In this document: positions 1-8,247 of the stretch, one piece after another
Numbering within the stretch: position 1 is the stretch's first letter
How the letters are laid out: each line of letters begins with the position of its first letter
Origin: UBA7672 sp031419455
GTDB lineage: Bacteria > Pseudomonadota > Alphaproteobacteria > Caulobacterales > Hyphomonadaceae
Reading direction: 5' to 3'
Length of the DNA stretch: 64,000 bases
NCBI GenBank assembly: GCA_031419455.1
Contig: JANOKS010000173.1
Location: 7,123 to 71,122, forward strand
Translations under genes and position numbers: made by a program
The notes under the pieces: generated by a model
The model's input: only the letters and a program-made list of their open reading frames with translations
Told to the model about the DNA's origin: nothing
Database searches by the model: none

Positions 1-103
1 CCGCACGGGCGAAGACGTGCTTGCCCTGTTTCGCCGCATGGAAGGCAAGCTGGAAGCCGAAGCGGATGGATTTTTCGCCGAGTTCGAGAAGCGTTTGAAA
101 TAG
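1..103 (+). CDS. C-terminal end of an unidentified protein (partial)
   Basis: Only the last 33 codons lie in the window, in the frame starting at base 2 and ending at TAG 101-103. The visible tail is charged and helix-forming (it ends FFAEFEKRLK). There is no recognisable motif, so no family is proposed. It runs in the same direction as the antiporter gene that starts about 55 bases later. The frame is inferred from the open stretch only. Confidence 0.4.
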   Translation, partial: RTGEDVLALFRRMEGKLEAEADGFFAEFEKRLK

Positions 104-158
104 CACGCTTGCGCCGTCGCGCGCGGCACACCATTGAGTCTTGAGAACCGGAGGGGCG

Positions 159-1997
159 ATGGCGACCGAAGCTGGCGGAATGGATATCGGGCATGCCGTC
201 GCCCTGCTGGCGGCGGGCGTGATCGCCGTGCCGATCTTCCGGAAGCTCGGACTCGGGGCGGTGCTGGGATATCTGGCAGCGGGCGTGGCCGTGGGGCCGT
301 TCGGGTTCAGGCTGTTCGAGGAATCCGAAGCAATCATCCATGTCGCCGAGCTTGGCGTGGTGATGTTCCTGTTCCTGATCGGACTCGAAATGCGCCCGGC
401 CAAGCTGTGGGCGATGCGGCGGGACATTTTCGGGCTGGGCGTCGTGCAGGTGCTGGCGTGCGGCGCGCTGCTGTCGGGCGTCGGGATTGCGTATGGCCTG
501 CCCGCGGAAGCGGCCGTGATCGGGGCGATGGGGTTCGTGCTGTCCTCGACCGCAGTGATCATGAAGATGATGGACGATCGCGGCGAGACGGCTTTGCCCA
601 GCGGGCAGCGCTCGGTTGCGATCCTGTTGCTCGAAGACCTCGCGATCATTCCGCTGCTTGCGATGGTCGCCTTGCTGGCGACCCTGTCGCCGACGGCGGC
701 TGCGGTCGAGGCGACGCAGCCATGGTGGCAGGCGGGTTTGATCGCGGTCGGCGCGGTGGCTGTGGTGTTCGCGGCGGGCAAATGGCTGATCAACCCGATC
801 TTCAGCGTGCTGGCCGCTTCGGGCGCGCGCGAGGTGATGACGGCGGCGGCATTGCTGGTCGTGCTGGGCGCTGCGGTGTTCATGGACTGGGCGGGACTGT
901 CGATGGGCATGGGCGCGTTCCTTGCCGGCGTGCTGCTGTCGGAGTCGACGTTCCGGCACCAGCTCGAAGCCGACGTCGAACCGTTCCGGGGCATATTGCT
1001 CGGGCTGTTCTTTCTCGGCGTCGGCATGTCGCTCGATCTGCTGCTGGTGTGGAACCAGTGGCCGTTGATCATCGGCGGCGTGCTGGTGTTCATGGCTGTC
1101 AAGTCGATCGGCATCTACACAGTCGCGCGAATCTTCAGGGCCAAGCATCGCGAGGCGTTGCGGCGTGCCGTGCTGTTTGCGCAAGGCGGCGAGTTTGCGT
1201 TCGTGCTTTACTCCGAGGCCCTGCGCGCAGGCGTGCTCGAAGGCGAGATCACGGCAAGCATGACGGCCATCGTCATCCTGTCGATGGCGCTGACACCGCT
1301 GGCGGTGATCCTGCTGGAGCGGCTGCTGCCGGCCGAGAAGGAATCGATGGACGGTATCGAGACGGCGAGCGACCTGCATGGCCGGGTGCTGTTCGTCGGC
1401 TTCGGCAGGTTTGCGCAGCTAGTGTCGCAGCCCTTGCTGGCCAAGGGCATGGACGTGTCGATCATCGAGATCGATGTGGAAATGATCCGGGCCGCAGGGC
1501 AGTTCGGCTTCAAGGTCTATTATGGCGACGGCACGCGGCTGGACGTGCTTCGCGCGTCGGGCGCGGAGCGGGCGGAGGCGATACTCGTCTGCGTCGACAA
1601 GCAGGAATCGGCCGACAAGATCGTGGAGCTGGTGAAGTCCGAGTTTCCGCACGCCAAGCTCTATGTGCGCGCCTTCGATCGCGGGCATGCATTGCGGTTG
1701 ATCAATGCCGGCGTCGACTACCAGCTGCGCGAAGTGCTGGAGTCGGCGTTCGTGTTCGGGCGGAAGGTGCTGGTCGATCTCGGCGTCGACGAAGACGAGG
1801 CGGACGAGATCCTGCGCGATGTGCGCCAGCGCGACGAGCAACGGCTCGAGATGCAGATGGCCGGAGGCCTGCGCGCCGGGCTGTCGCTGATGCGCGGCAA
1901 TGTGGCGACCACGCAGCCGGCGCCGCTGATCGTGCCACGGCGCGAAGGCGAAGCGCTGAACAAGGAAGCCGCCGAGGCGATCGGCGAGCGCGACTAG
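159..1997 (+). CDS. Kef-type cation:proton antiporter (CPA2) with RCK/TrkA-N domain
   Basis: This is an inner-membrane monovalent cation:proton antiporter of the CPA2/KefB-KefC family. Residues 1 to about 390 are a series of hydrophobic segments carrying family-typical stretches such as LGVVMFLFLIGLEM and SSTAVIMKMM. From about residue 405 a cytoplasmic Rossmann RCK/TrkA-N domain follows (VLFVGFGRFAQ), with acidic residues after the second strand suited to nucleotide binding. That domain normally gates transport in response to NAD(H) or glutathione adducts. The ATG at 159 is chosen because GGAGGGG lies just upstream; a TTG at 141 and an ATG at 180 are alternatives. Its 612 residues match the family. 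Whether K+ or Na+ is moved cannot be told from sequence. Confidence 0.9.
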   Translation: MATEAGGMDIGHAVALLAAGVIAVPIFRKLGLGAVLGYLAAGVAVGPFGFRLFEESEAIIHVAELGVVMFLFLIGLEMRPAKLWAMRRDIFGLGVVQVLACGALLSGVGIAYGLPAEAAVIGAMGFVLSSTAVIMKMMDDRGETALPSGQRSVAILLLEDLAIIPLLAMVALLATLSPTAAAVEATQPWWQAGLIAVGAVAVVFAAGKWLINPIFSVLAASGAREVMTAAALLVVLGAAVFMDWAGLSMGMGAFLAGVLLSESTFRHQLEADVEPFRGILLGLFFLGVGMSLDLLLVWNQWPLIIGGVLVFMAVKSIGIYTVARIFRAKHREALRRAVLFAQGGEFAFVLYSEALRAGVLEGEITASMTAIVILSMALTPLAVILLERLLPAEKESMDGIETASDLHGRVLFVGFGRFAQLVSQPLLAKGMDVSIIEIDVEMIRAAGQFGFKVYYGDGTRLDVLRASGAERAEAILVCVDKQESADKIVELVKSEFPHAKLYVRAFDRGHALRLINAGVDYQLREVLESAFVFGRKVLVDLGVDEDEADEILRDVRQRDEQRLEMQMAGGLRAGLSLMRGNVATTQPAPLIVPRREGEALNKEAAEAIGERD

Positions 1998-2052
1998 GCG
2001 CGGGGGCGCGCACCGTGTTCGTATCAACACGCATGCGGATGCTGTGCCGAGA

Positions 2053-2070
2053 GCCGGGCGGGAGCCCGGC
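2053..2070. terminator. Hairpin between convergent genes
   Basis: A perfect 7-bp stem GCCGGGC/GCCCGGC with loop GGGA sits between the convergent antiporter and DUF262 genes. There is no clear T-run, so it is a possible bidirectional terminator rather than a certain one. Confidence 0.45.
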
Positions 2071-2109
2071 GTTCCGCAAGGATGGGCCGGCCGCTTCGGG
2101 ACGGTTGCT

Positions 2110-3774
2110 TCAGAGCCCCCAGTCCCTGGCGAGATTCTGGATCAGGGCGTCGCGGCGGGTGCGGACGTCGTCGGGGGTCCAGCGCGTGCGGCCCTGCAGG
2201 TCCTTGCTGAGCGCGTGGGAGGCCTGACCGGTGCGGAAGTAGATGTCGAGCTTCTCCAGGAAGGGCTTGCGGTCCGCTTCCTGGTTTTCCGCGAGTGTCA
2301 GAAGCGTGAAGTTGCCGATGCATTCGGTCAGTTCGTCGCGGTCGCGGACGCGCGACCATTCCTCGTACCATTCCGAGCCTTTGCTCGGCGCACGCGGCAG
2401 GATGTGTTCGACAGTGCTGTCCGTGTCGGGGGCAAGGGCCTCGCCGCCCTCGACGGCTGCCGAGACGCGCATCAGCAGGGCTCTGCGCTGTTTGAAGTTC
2501 GGGAAGCGTCCGCGCAGGCGCTCGACGAAATCCTCCCGCTCGCGCCTGGTCAACTGCAGCGGGGAGCCTTCGTCGAACAGCGCCACCTTGGCGTCCATCG
2601 CATCCAGCAGGCGGCGGTAGCGCTTGTGGCGATAGTCGCGATCCTTCACCGAGTACTGCATGGCATAGGCGAGGCGGTCGAGCGCCCAGAAGAAACGGTC
2701 CGCGGTGTCGCGGTCGTAGGGATGCTCCGCGAGAAAACGAATGGCGGGCGCGCGCCAGCTCTCGTGATGGATCGAACGAAGGAACACGATGCGGCGCAGC
2801 GCTTCCTCGCCCAGGTCGAGATTGCCGGTCTTGCCGTTGATGATGGCGTCGTAAGCGGCGACGAAGCGGGCCAGACGGTTGTCGAGAAAGTCGCGGATTG
2901 ACGGCGTCTTCTGGAGGATGCCGGCGATGACGCCCGACACCATCTCGCCAACGCCCTCGCGATCGTAGAGCGCGCGGATCTGTTTCCAGAGGTCGCCAAA
3001 ACCCCGGTCGCCGAGGCGCGCGGTGAAGGCGTCCCACTTGCGGCCCTGCGTAACGGCTTCGGCGGGAGAAAATTCGGCGCGCTCGAACAGAGCGCTTTTC
3101 AGAATGTCGTGGTCCGAAAGCGGTTTGCCACGATGGTTGAGCGAGGAGAACACCTTCTGCGCCACCGCGAACTCCGAGACGCGGACGCGAACGACGGTGA
3201 CCTGATCGAGCAGCCACATCACGAGGCGCGAGCGTTCCTCGTCGGCCATGTCGGACAGGTAGTCACGCATCTGGCCGATGGCGGCGCTTAGGCGCTGCTG
3301 GCTTTCCGATCCGGGATCGCAGGCCGATTCGCGCACGCCCTCGTCTTCGCGTGTCGCGCCCCGTTCCTGCACGAAGCGGCGGAAGAAGGGGGTGTCGGTC
3401 GGGTTGAGGGTCACACGCCAGCGATGCGAGGCGCCGAAGACATTCAGCGCTTCATGGCCGATCATCGAATGGATCAGGCCTTCCTCCTCCTTGGTCTTGG
3501 CGAGATCGCGCATCACCGCGAGCATGATGGTGAGGGTGGTGAGGCGCTGCTGGCCGTCCACCACATCGGACGGGCCGCGATTGCGGGGCCGGATCACCAC
3601 GATTGCGCCAAGGAAATAGACGGTGCGCGTCCGGAAGGCGTCGAGCAGGTCCTGGATCAGGATCTCCACTTCGGGGTCTTCCCACGCATACGCGCGCTGG
3701 AAGGGCGGAACCCTGATATCCGTTCCGGGACCAAAGACGTCGCGGATTCGCTGGACCTCAGCGGCGATCGACAT
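2110..3774 (-). CDS. DUF262/DUF1524 (GmrSD-like) protein
   Basis: This 554-residue protein has an N-terminal DUF262 domain with a VPPFQRAYAW stretch (residues 22-31) and the hallmark DGQQR at 73-77. At the C-terminus is a DUF1524 His-Asn nuclease-like region: EHILPRAP with His at about 457, then IGNFTLL near 486. In the GmrSD type IV restriction family, DUF262 is a ParB-like NTP-binding/hydrolysing domain and DUF1524 is an HNH-type nuclease that cuts modified DNA. Both halves are present in one chain here, and both motifs look intact. No methylase, helicase or other defence gene is adjacent, so this is a solitary gene. A role in restricting modified phage DNA is inferred from family only. It is divergent from the FAH gene. 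Confidence 0.85.
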   Translation of the reverse strand: MSIAAEVQRIRDVFGPGTDIRVPPFQRAYAWEDPEVEILIQDLLDAFRTRTVYFLGAIVVIRPRNRGPSDVVDGQQRLTTLTIMLAVMRDLAKTKEEEGLIHSMIGHEALNVFGASHRWRVTLNPTDTPFFRRFVQERGATREDEGVRESACDPGSESQQRLSAAIGQMRDYLSDMADEERSRLVMWLLDQVTVVRVRVSEFAVAQKVFSSLNHRGKPLSDHDILKSALFERAEFSPAEAVTQGRKWDAFTARLGDRGFGDLWKQIRALYDREGVGEMVSGVIAGILQKTPSIRDFLDNRLARFVAAYDAIINGKTGNLDLGEEALRRIVFLRSIHHESWRAPAIRFLAEHPYDRDTADRFFWALDRLAYAMQYSVKDRDYRHKRYRRLLDAMDAKVALFDEGSPLQLTRREREDFVERLRGRFPNFKQRRALLMRVSAAVEGGEALAPDTDSTVEHILPRAPSKGSEWYEEWSRVRDRDELTECIGNFTLLTLAENQEADRKPFLEKLDIYFRTGQASHALSKDLQGRTRWTPDDVRTRRDALIQNLARDWGL

Positions 3775-3863
3775 GACGTACGCTTCCCGAACTGAACTTC
3801 GCCTACCTATCCATACAACCCGGTTGGGTCCAATCTCCCGGGCGGGTGAGAACAGGATGACTC

Positions 3864-4736
3864 ATGCGACTGTGTGTTTTCGACACCACTGACGGTCCGC
3901 GCCCCGGTTTAGTCCTTGGCGACGAGATTGCGGACATCAGCGCCGCATTGCCCGGCCTGTCACCTTATCCTGTGGATATGCTGGCGCGTGGGCCTTCCGG
4001 CGTCGAAGCAATCGAGAAGGCGGCCAGGTCGGCGCCGCGCGTGCCGCTGAAGTCCGCCCGGCTGAAGGCGCCCTTGCGTCGCCCGGGTAAAATCCTGGGC
4101 ATCGGTCTGAACTATCGCGATCACGCAAAGGAAACCGGACGCGAGCCGCCCACAACGCAGATGTGGTTCAACAAGCAGTCGAGTTCGCTGCATGGGCCGT
4201 TTGATCCGGTGCTGATGCCGGCTGTCTCGACGGCGCTGGACTATGAGGTTGAGCTGGTAGTCGTGATCGGCCGCTACGGCCGGCATGTGCCGCGTGAGCG
4301 GGCGCATGAGATCGTCGCAGGCTACATGACCGGTTGCGACTATTCGGTACGTGACTGGCAGCGCGTGACGCCGACCATGATCATGGGCAAGGGGTTCGAT
4401 ACGCACGCGCCGGTTGGCCCCTGGATCACGACGCCGGACGAGGCTGGCGATGTGTCGAACATGAGCCTGAAATGCTGGGTGAACGGCGAGCTGCGCCAGG
4501 ACGGCAATACGGGTCAGATGATCTTCGACGTACCGGCGCAGATCGAACATCTCACAAAGGCGTTTGCGCTGGAGCCGGGCGACCTGATCTTTACCGGCAC
4601 GCCGGCGGGCGTGGGCGCTGCGTTCACGCCGCCGAAATTCGTCAAGGTAGGAGACCGCGTGCGCGTGGAGGTCGAGCGGCTGGGGGTGATCGAGGCGGTG
4701 ATCGCGCAGGAAACCGCACAGACGCGGATCGGCTAG
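3864..4736 (+). CDS. Fumarylacetoacetate hydrolase family protein
   Basis: This 290-residue cytosolic enzyme belongs to the FAH superfamily, whose members hydrolyse, isomerise or decarboxylate beta-keto acids from aromatic and sugar-acid breakdown. The full C-terminal FAH domain is visible. GIGLNYRDHA (79-88) starts it, and the metal ligands are in DYEVELVVVIG (Glu128, Glu130) and GCDYSVRDW (Asp159). GKGFDTHAPVGPW and GDLIFTGTPAGVG follow. The N-terminal 70 residues are the short cap of the bacterial HpcE/YcgM-like group. No neighbouring catabolic gene reveals the substrate. A GTG-started gene follows after 9 bases and is probably co-transcribed. Confidence 0.9.
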   Translation: MRLCVFDTTDGPRPGLVLGDEIADISAALPGLSPYPVDMLARGPSGVEAIEKAARSAPRVPLKSARLKAPLRRPGKILGIGLNYRDHAKETGREPPTTQMWFNKQSSSLHGPFDPVLMPAVSTALDYEVELVVVIGRYGRHVPRERAHEIVAGYMTGCDYSVRDWQRVTPTMIMGKGFDTHAPVGPWITTPDEAGDVSNMSLKCWVNGELRQDGNTGQMIFDVPAQIEHLTKAFALEPGDLIFTGTPAGVGAAFTPPKFVKVGDRVRVEVERLGVIEAVIAQETAQTRIG

Positions 4737-4745
4737 GGCGCACGC

Positions 4746-5699
4746 GTGAAGCTGAGGCGGGACATCCTCTTGTTTGGGGCAGTGGCTGTCGCGGCCGTCG
4801 CTGGCGGATGGTGGCTTTTGTCGAACCGGCCGGGAGCTGCGGTCGAAACGTTCCAGCGCGAATATCGGCTGGAGGCGGAGGCTGCAAAGCCGCGCTTGCC
4901 GCCTGCAGATGCGTTCCGGGCGACGGTCTGCGCGGCAAGTCCCTGTGTCGTCGTGGAGGCGGGTGGGCTCACCTTCATCTTCGGCGCCGGCAAGGACGCG
5001 GCGCGCGGAATCGCGCAGCTCGGCCTGATGCATCCCGGCATCGATGCGCTGCTGCTGCCTGATCTTGCGGTGGAGACCGTCGAAGGACTGGCGGCGGTGG
5101 CGGAAGCGGGCGCGCGGGCAGGGCGCCGCGACCCCCTGAAAGTGCATGGCCCGGCGGGCCTGTTGCCTGTGGTGGATGGCGCCAACCTGATCGTATCGGC
5201 GACCCAGCAGGCAAGGCTGGCTGCCGGTATCGAAGGAGAAGATCAGGGCGGCTATGGCCGCGTGGTGTTCGATTCCGGTGTGGTCAGCGTCCGCGGCTTT
5301 GGCGGGGCGGAGCGGGGGACGGGACGCGTCTACCGCATCGATTTCGAGGGGCGCTCGCTGGTCCTCGCGGGATGTTCTGCGCTTCCTGCGGACATCATTG
5401 CCGCCGCCCGCGAGGCAAAGGGGCCAGGCGCGGTGGTGATGGCGGGGTCGGAGCGGCTGCTTGGATCGCCATCGCGCTGTATCGAGCTTGCAACCGTGGT
5501 TCAGGCCATCGGCCAGGCGAAGGTAGCGGCCAGCCTGATCGTTCCCGTCGATCCGGGCGCCACTGACGCCGCAGCCGCTACGGCATGGCGCGAAGTGCTG
5601 TCGGACCTCGGGGTTTCAGGCCCGCAGATCGGGCTGCCGGGCATGGCAATTGACCTGACGGGCGAGACGCCGCGCATCGCTACGGAGCTGCAAAGATAA
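4746..5699 (+). CDS. Membrane-anchored MBL-fold protein lacking the metal ligands
   Basis: Residues 8-26 form one N-terminal membrane segment, so most of this 317-residue protein should be periplasmic. The body follows an RNase Z-like metallo-beta-lactamase fold: GIDALLLPDL, then RRDPLKVHGPAG, then a strand series ending FEGRSLVLAGCS. Active relatives carry a THxHxDH motif where this protein has LPDLAVETVEG. They have a His-bearing strand where it has GFGGAERGTGRVYR, and SGDT where it has AGCS. All zinc ligands therefore appear replaced, and the protein is best read as a pseudoenzyme or binding protein. The GTG start follows the FAH gene by 9 bases. The assignment rests on motif alignment by eye. 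Confidence 0.65.
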   Translation: MKLRRDILLFGAVAVAAVAGGWWLLSNRPGAAVETFQREYRLEAEAAKPRLPPADAFRATVCAASPCVVVEAGGLTFIFGAGKDAARGIAQLGLMHPGIDALLLPDLAVETVEGLAAVAEAGARAGRRDPLKVHGPAGLLPVVDGANLIVSATQQARLAAGIEGEDQGGYGRVVFDSGVVSVRGFGGAERGTGRVYRIDFEGRSLVLAGCSALPADIIAAAREAKGPGAVVMAGSERLLGSPSRCIELATVVQAIGQAKVAASLIVPVDPGATDAAAATAWREVLSDLGVSGPQIGLPGMAIDLTGETPRIATELQR

Positions 5700-5733
5700 G
5701 GAAATCAACGAACTGCGCTGTCCCAGACAGCAG

Positions 5734-5765
5734 GCGGGGGTTTTGACCCGAGTCAAAACCCCCGC
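5734..5765 (+). terminator. Strong hairpin after the FAH/MBL-fold pair
   Basis: A perfect 14-bp stem (arms 5734-5747 and 5752-5765) closes a 4-base loop, CCGA. It lies 34 bases after the stop of the MBL-fold gene. The stem is G/C-rich at its base with an internal TTTT/AAAA block, and no T-run follows. It is a likely terminator or 3' RNA stabiliser. Confidence 0.65.
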
Positions 5766-6144
5766 GCTCCCCGGTCGCCCCCGTCGCCAGCCCCTTGCTT
5801 CCTTGGAAGCCCCCGAGGGCCGGCGCGTTCGATTGTGGCGATATAGCGGCACGACTCGGCCACATGTCCACTTCCGAACGACGGGTTAACGGCCAAGACC
5901 TCGACCATGTGGCGCAAAGTCCACAGAAGCATGTGCGAGGTCGAGATAGTTGCGAAAGCAAGATCAATGAGATGTCGCGAAGGACAGATTGGCAAAGACG
6001 AACTGGCGCAGACGAGGCAGATTGCCTCAAAGTGCAGCCGTGCGACTGCGTCGCGACGTTCGTGGCTTGTCATTCCATGCGGATGCCAACACAACCGAGA
6101 TGTGGATGCGCACGTCCGCAACCTGAGGGGCTGCTCCGGTTAAA
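5766..6144. other. Non-coding gap upstream of tipF
   Basis: No convincing coding region is seen in these 379 bases: the open frames have atypical composition and no homology I can recognise. A TTAAC at 5886-5890 and a TTAA just before the tipF ATG resemble CtrA half-sites, but the spacing does not form a full TTAA-N7-TTAA box. The gap presumably holds the tipF promoter. Confidence 0.4.
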
Positions 6145-7383
6145 ATGCCTGTTGTCGCGCACATCATGCTGGCGCTCGTCTACGTTACTGCGTCGGCTCT
6201 CGGCGCAGTGGCGCTGAGCGTCAATGGCATCCTCCCGCCCATTACGGCGGCGATCATCGGCGCGACATCCGCGCTGGCGATGATCCAGATTCACATGGCT
6301 GTCTCGCGCATGGGTGGCGGCGCCGACGCCGAAATCTTCCAGCTGCGTCAGGAAATCCGCAAGCTGACATCGCGCGTGGCGCAGGCCGAGCAGCAGTCAA
6401 CGGACCTCAAGAAAACGTTCGAGCAGGAAGTGGCGGCGCGGCGCGAGTCGATCGTGCAAGAGATGCGCGGGCTCGAGGGCATGATCCAGAACCTCTCGAA
6501 GAAGTTCGAGACGCGGCTCAACACGGTGCGCACGCACACCACGGATGTGCCGGTGGACGGCGCGTCAGTGCTGGATGCGGTGAAAGAGGCGCTGCGCGAG
6601 AACCGCGTGGACCTCCACCTGCAGCCCATCGTGAACCTGCCGCAGCGCAGGACATGCTTCTACGAGGGCTTCACACGCCTGCGCCGCGCCGACGGCAAAG
6701 TGATCATGCCGACGGAATTCCTGGCGGCGGCCGAGAAGGCGAATTTGCTCGGCGTGATCGACAACATGCTGCTGTTCCGGTGCGTGCAGATCGTGCGGCG
6801 GCTGTCGGAGCGTGACCGGCGCATCGGCGTGTTCTGCAACGTCTCGATGGCCTCGCTGGAGGATGACCAGTTCTTCACGAGCTTCATCGATTTCATGCGC
6901 GAGAATCGTGACCTGGCGCACGCCATGATTTTCGAAATCAGCGTCCGGTCGTTCCAGCAGCGCTCCGACATAGCGGCGCGGAACATGGCGCGCCTGAAGG
7001 AACTCGGCTTCCGGTTCTCGCTGGACAAGGGCATGGGCCTCAATCTCGACCTGCCCGAGTTGCAGGCGGCGGGCGTCAAGTTCGTCAAGATCAATGGCGA
7101 GCGGCTGCTCGAAGAGCTGACGCCGGGCGGTGAGCGGCCGATTTCGGCGATCTCCCGCGACATCGCAGCCGAAGACGTGCCGGCGCTGTTCGTGCGGTAC
7201 GGTATCGACCTGATCGCGGAGAAGGTCGAGATCGAGAAGTCGGTGATCGAAATTCTCGAGTTCGAGATTCCCTACGGCCAGGGCCATGTGTTCGGCGCGC
7301 CGCGCCCGATCAAGGGCTCGCTGCAGGATGAGACCGCCCCGCCGCCGGACTTCATGCGCCGCGTTGCGCCGCAGGCGATGTAG
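6145..7383 (+). CDS. tipF: TipF-like degenerate EAL protein (flagellar pole positioning)
   Basis: The architecture matches Caulobacter TipF: two N-terminal membrane segments (about residues 5-50), a charged coiled coil (about 62-128) and an EAL domain (about 145-400). The EAL signature is degenerate. Residues 174-176 are EGF where EAL is expected, ISVRSF replaces the usual E-x-T-E region, and LDKGMG replaces DDFG. TipF binds c-di-GMP rather than hydrolysing it and directs flagellum assembly at the new pole, in partnership with TipN. That role is inferred for this protein. The HAD gene follows after 3 bases and is probably in the same operon. The ATG at 6145 lacks a good ribosome-binding site. 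Confidence 0.75.
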   Translation: MPVVAHIMLALVYVTASALGAVALSVNGILPPITAAIIGATSALAMIQIHMAVSRMGGGADAEIFQLRQEIRKLTSRVAQAEQQSTDLKKTFEQEVAARRESIVQEMRGLEGMIQNLSKKFETRLNTVRTHTTDVPVDGASVLDAVKEALRENRVDLHLQPIVNLPQRRTCFYEGFTRLRRADGKVIMPTEFLAAAEKANLLGVIDNMLLFRCVQIVRRLSERDRRIGVFCNVSMASLEDDQFFTSFIDFMRENRDLAHAMIFEISVRSFQQRSDIAARNMARLKELGFRFSLDKGMGLNLDLPELQAAGVKFVKINGERLLEELTPGGERPISAISRDIAAEDVPALFVRYGIDLIAEKVEIEKSVIEILEFEIPYGQGHVFGAPRPIKGSLQDETAPPPDFMRRVAPQAM

Positions 7384-7386
7384 GAC

Positions 7387-8247
7387 GTGGCCGTTTCGCT
7401 GCTGTCCGGGCTTTCGGCCGTTGCTTCCCAGTATGACGCAGTGCTCTGCGATGTGTGGGGCGTGATCCACAACGGGCGCTCGGCGTTCGTGACAGCGTGT
7501 GAGGCGTTGCAGAAATTCCGTGTGAGCCAAGGTCCGGTTATCCTCGTGACCAACGCGCCCGTGCCGAAGGACCGCGTGACGCGGCTGTTCCCGCAATTCG
7601 GCGTGCCGATGGATTGCTTCGACGACGTTGTCACGTCGGGCGACGCGACACGGAACGAGCTGAAGCGTCTGGCGCCAGGCCCGGTGTATCGCATCGGGCT
7701 GGATCAAGATTTCGGCGTCTATGCGGGCCTGCCGCTGGAGTTCTCGGATGATCCCGCCGTGGCGAAGGTGATCTGCTGCACCAGCCTCCGCGACTATCCG
7801 AACGGGGCGCCGGAGCCATATCGCGACGAGTTGAAGCGGCTGGCGGGGCATGGCCTGCCAATGTTGTGCGCCAATCCGGACGTGCAGTTCCGGCAGGGCG
7901 ATCGGCTGATCTGGTCAGCGGGCGCGCTGGCGGCGATCTATGAGCAGGAGGACGGTGTCGTCATTCGCCCCGGAAAGCCTGACGATCCGATCTACCGGCT
8001 GGCGATCGAGCAAGCCGAAGCGATCGTTGGTCGGCGCATTCCGCCGAAGCGCGTGCTCGCGATTGGCGATGGACCGGCGACCGACGTGCTGGGCGCAAAC
8101 CGTCAGGGCTTCGATGCGCTGTTCATCGGCGGCGGCATCCATGGCCATGCGATGGGGCAGGGCGATGCATTTCTCGCGTCTGCGCAGATGGTGCTGGATG
8201 CGGATGGGGTTGTCGCGAAGTGGGCGATGCCGGAGTTGGGGTGGTAG
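7387..8247 (+). CDS. HAD-superfamily phosphatase, NagD-like (TIGR01459 type)
   Basis: This 286-residue cytosolic phosphatase is of the NagD/class IIA HAD type. Motif I is CDVWGVIHNG, with the nucleophilic Asp near residue 19. Motif II lies in VTNAPVPKDRV, and the C-terminal acidic motif is GDGPATDVLGA. The long cap between them is typical of this alphaproteobacterial family, whose substrate is unknown (a sugar or nucleotide phosphate is likely). The GTG start lies 3 bases after the tipF stop. The gene ends directly against the stop of the convergent dioxygenase gene with no spacer. Confidence 0.85.
   Translation: MAVSLLSGLSAVASQYDAVLCDVWGVIHNGRSAFVTACEALQKFRVSQGPVILVTNAPVPKDRVTRLFPQFGVPMDCFDDVVTSGDATRNELKRLAPGPVYRIGLDQDFGVYAGLPLEFSDDPAVAKVICCTSLRDYPNGAPEPYRDELKRLAGHGLPMLCANPDVQFRQGDRLIWSAGALAAIYEQEDGVVIRPGKPDDPIYRLAIEQAEAIVGRRIPPKRVLAIGDGPATDVLGANRQGFDALFIGGGIHGHAMGQGDAFLASAQMVLDADGVVAKWAMPELGW

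Noticed and set aside
134..2227. 697-residue Arg/Gly-rich open frame over the antiporter gene
   Set aside because: It is a shadow frame of the Kef-type gene in GC-rich DNA, with no domain and unnatural composition.
5886..5890. Possible CtrA binding site upstream of tipF
   Set aside because: Only a TTAAC half-site is present without the second half at the right spacing.
5753..6217. Open frames in the gap before tipF
   Set aside because: No recognisable motif, unusual Cys/His/Ser content and no consistent start; treated as non-coding.
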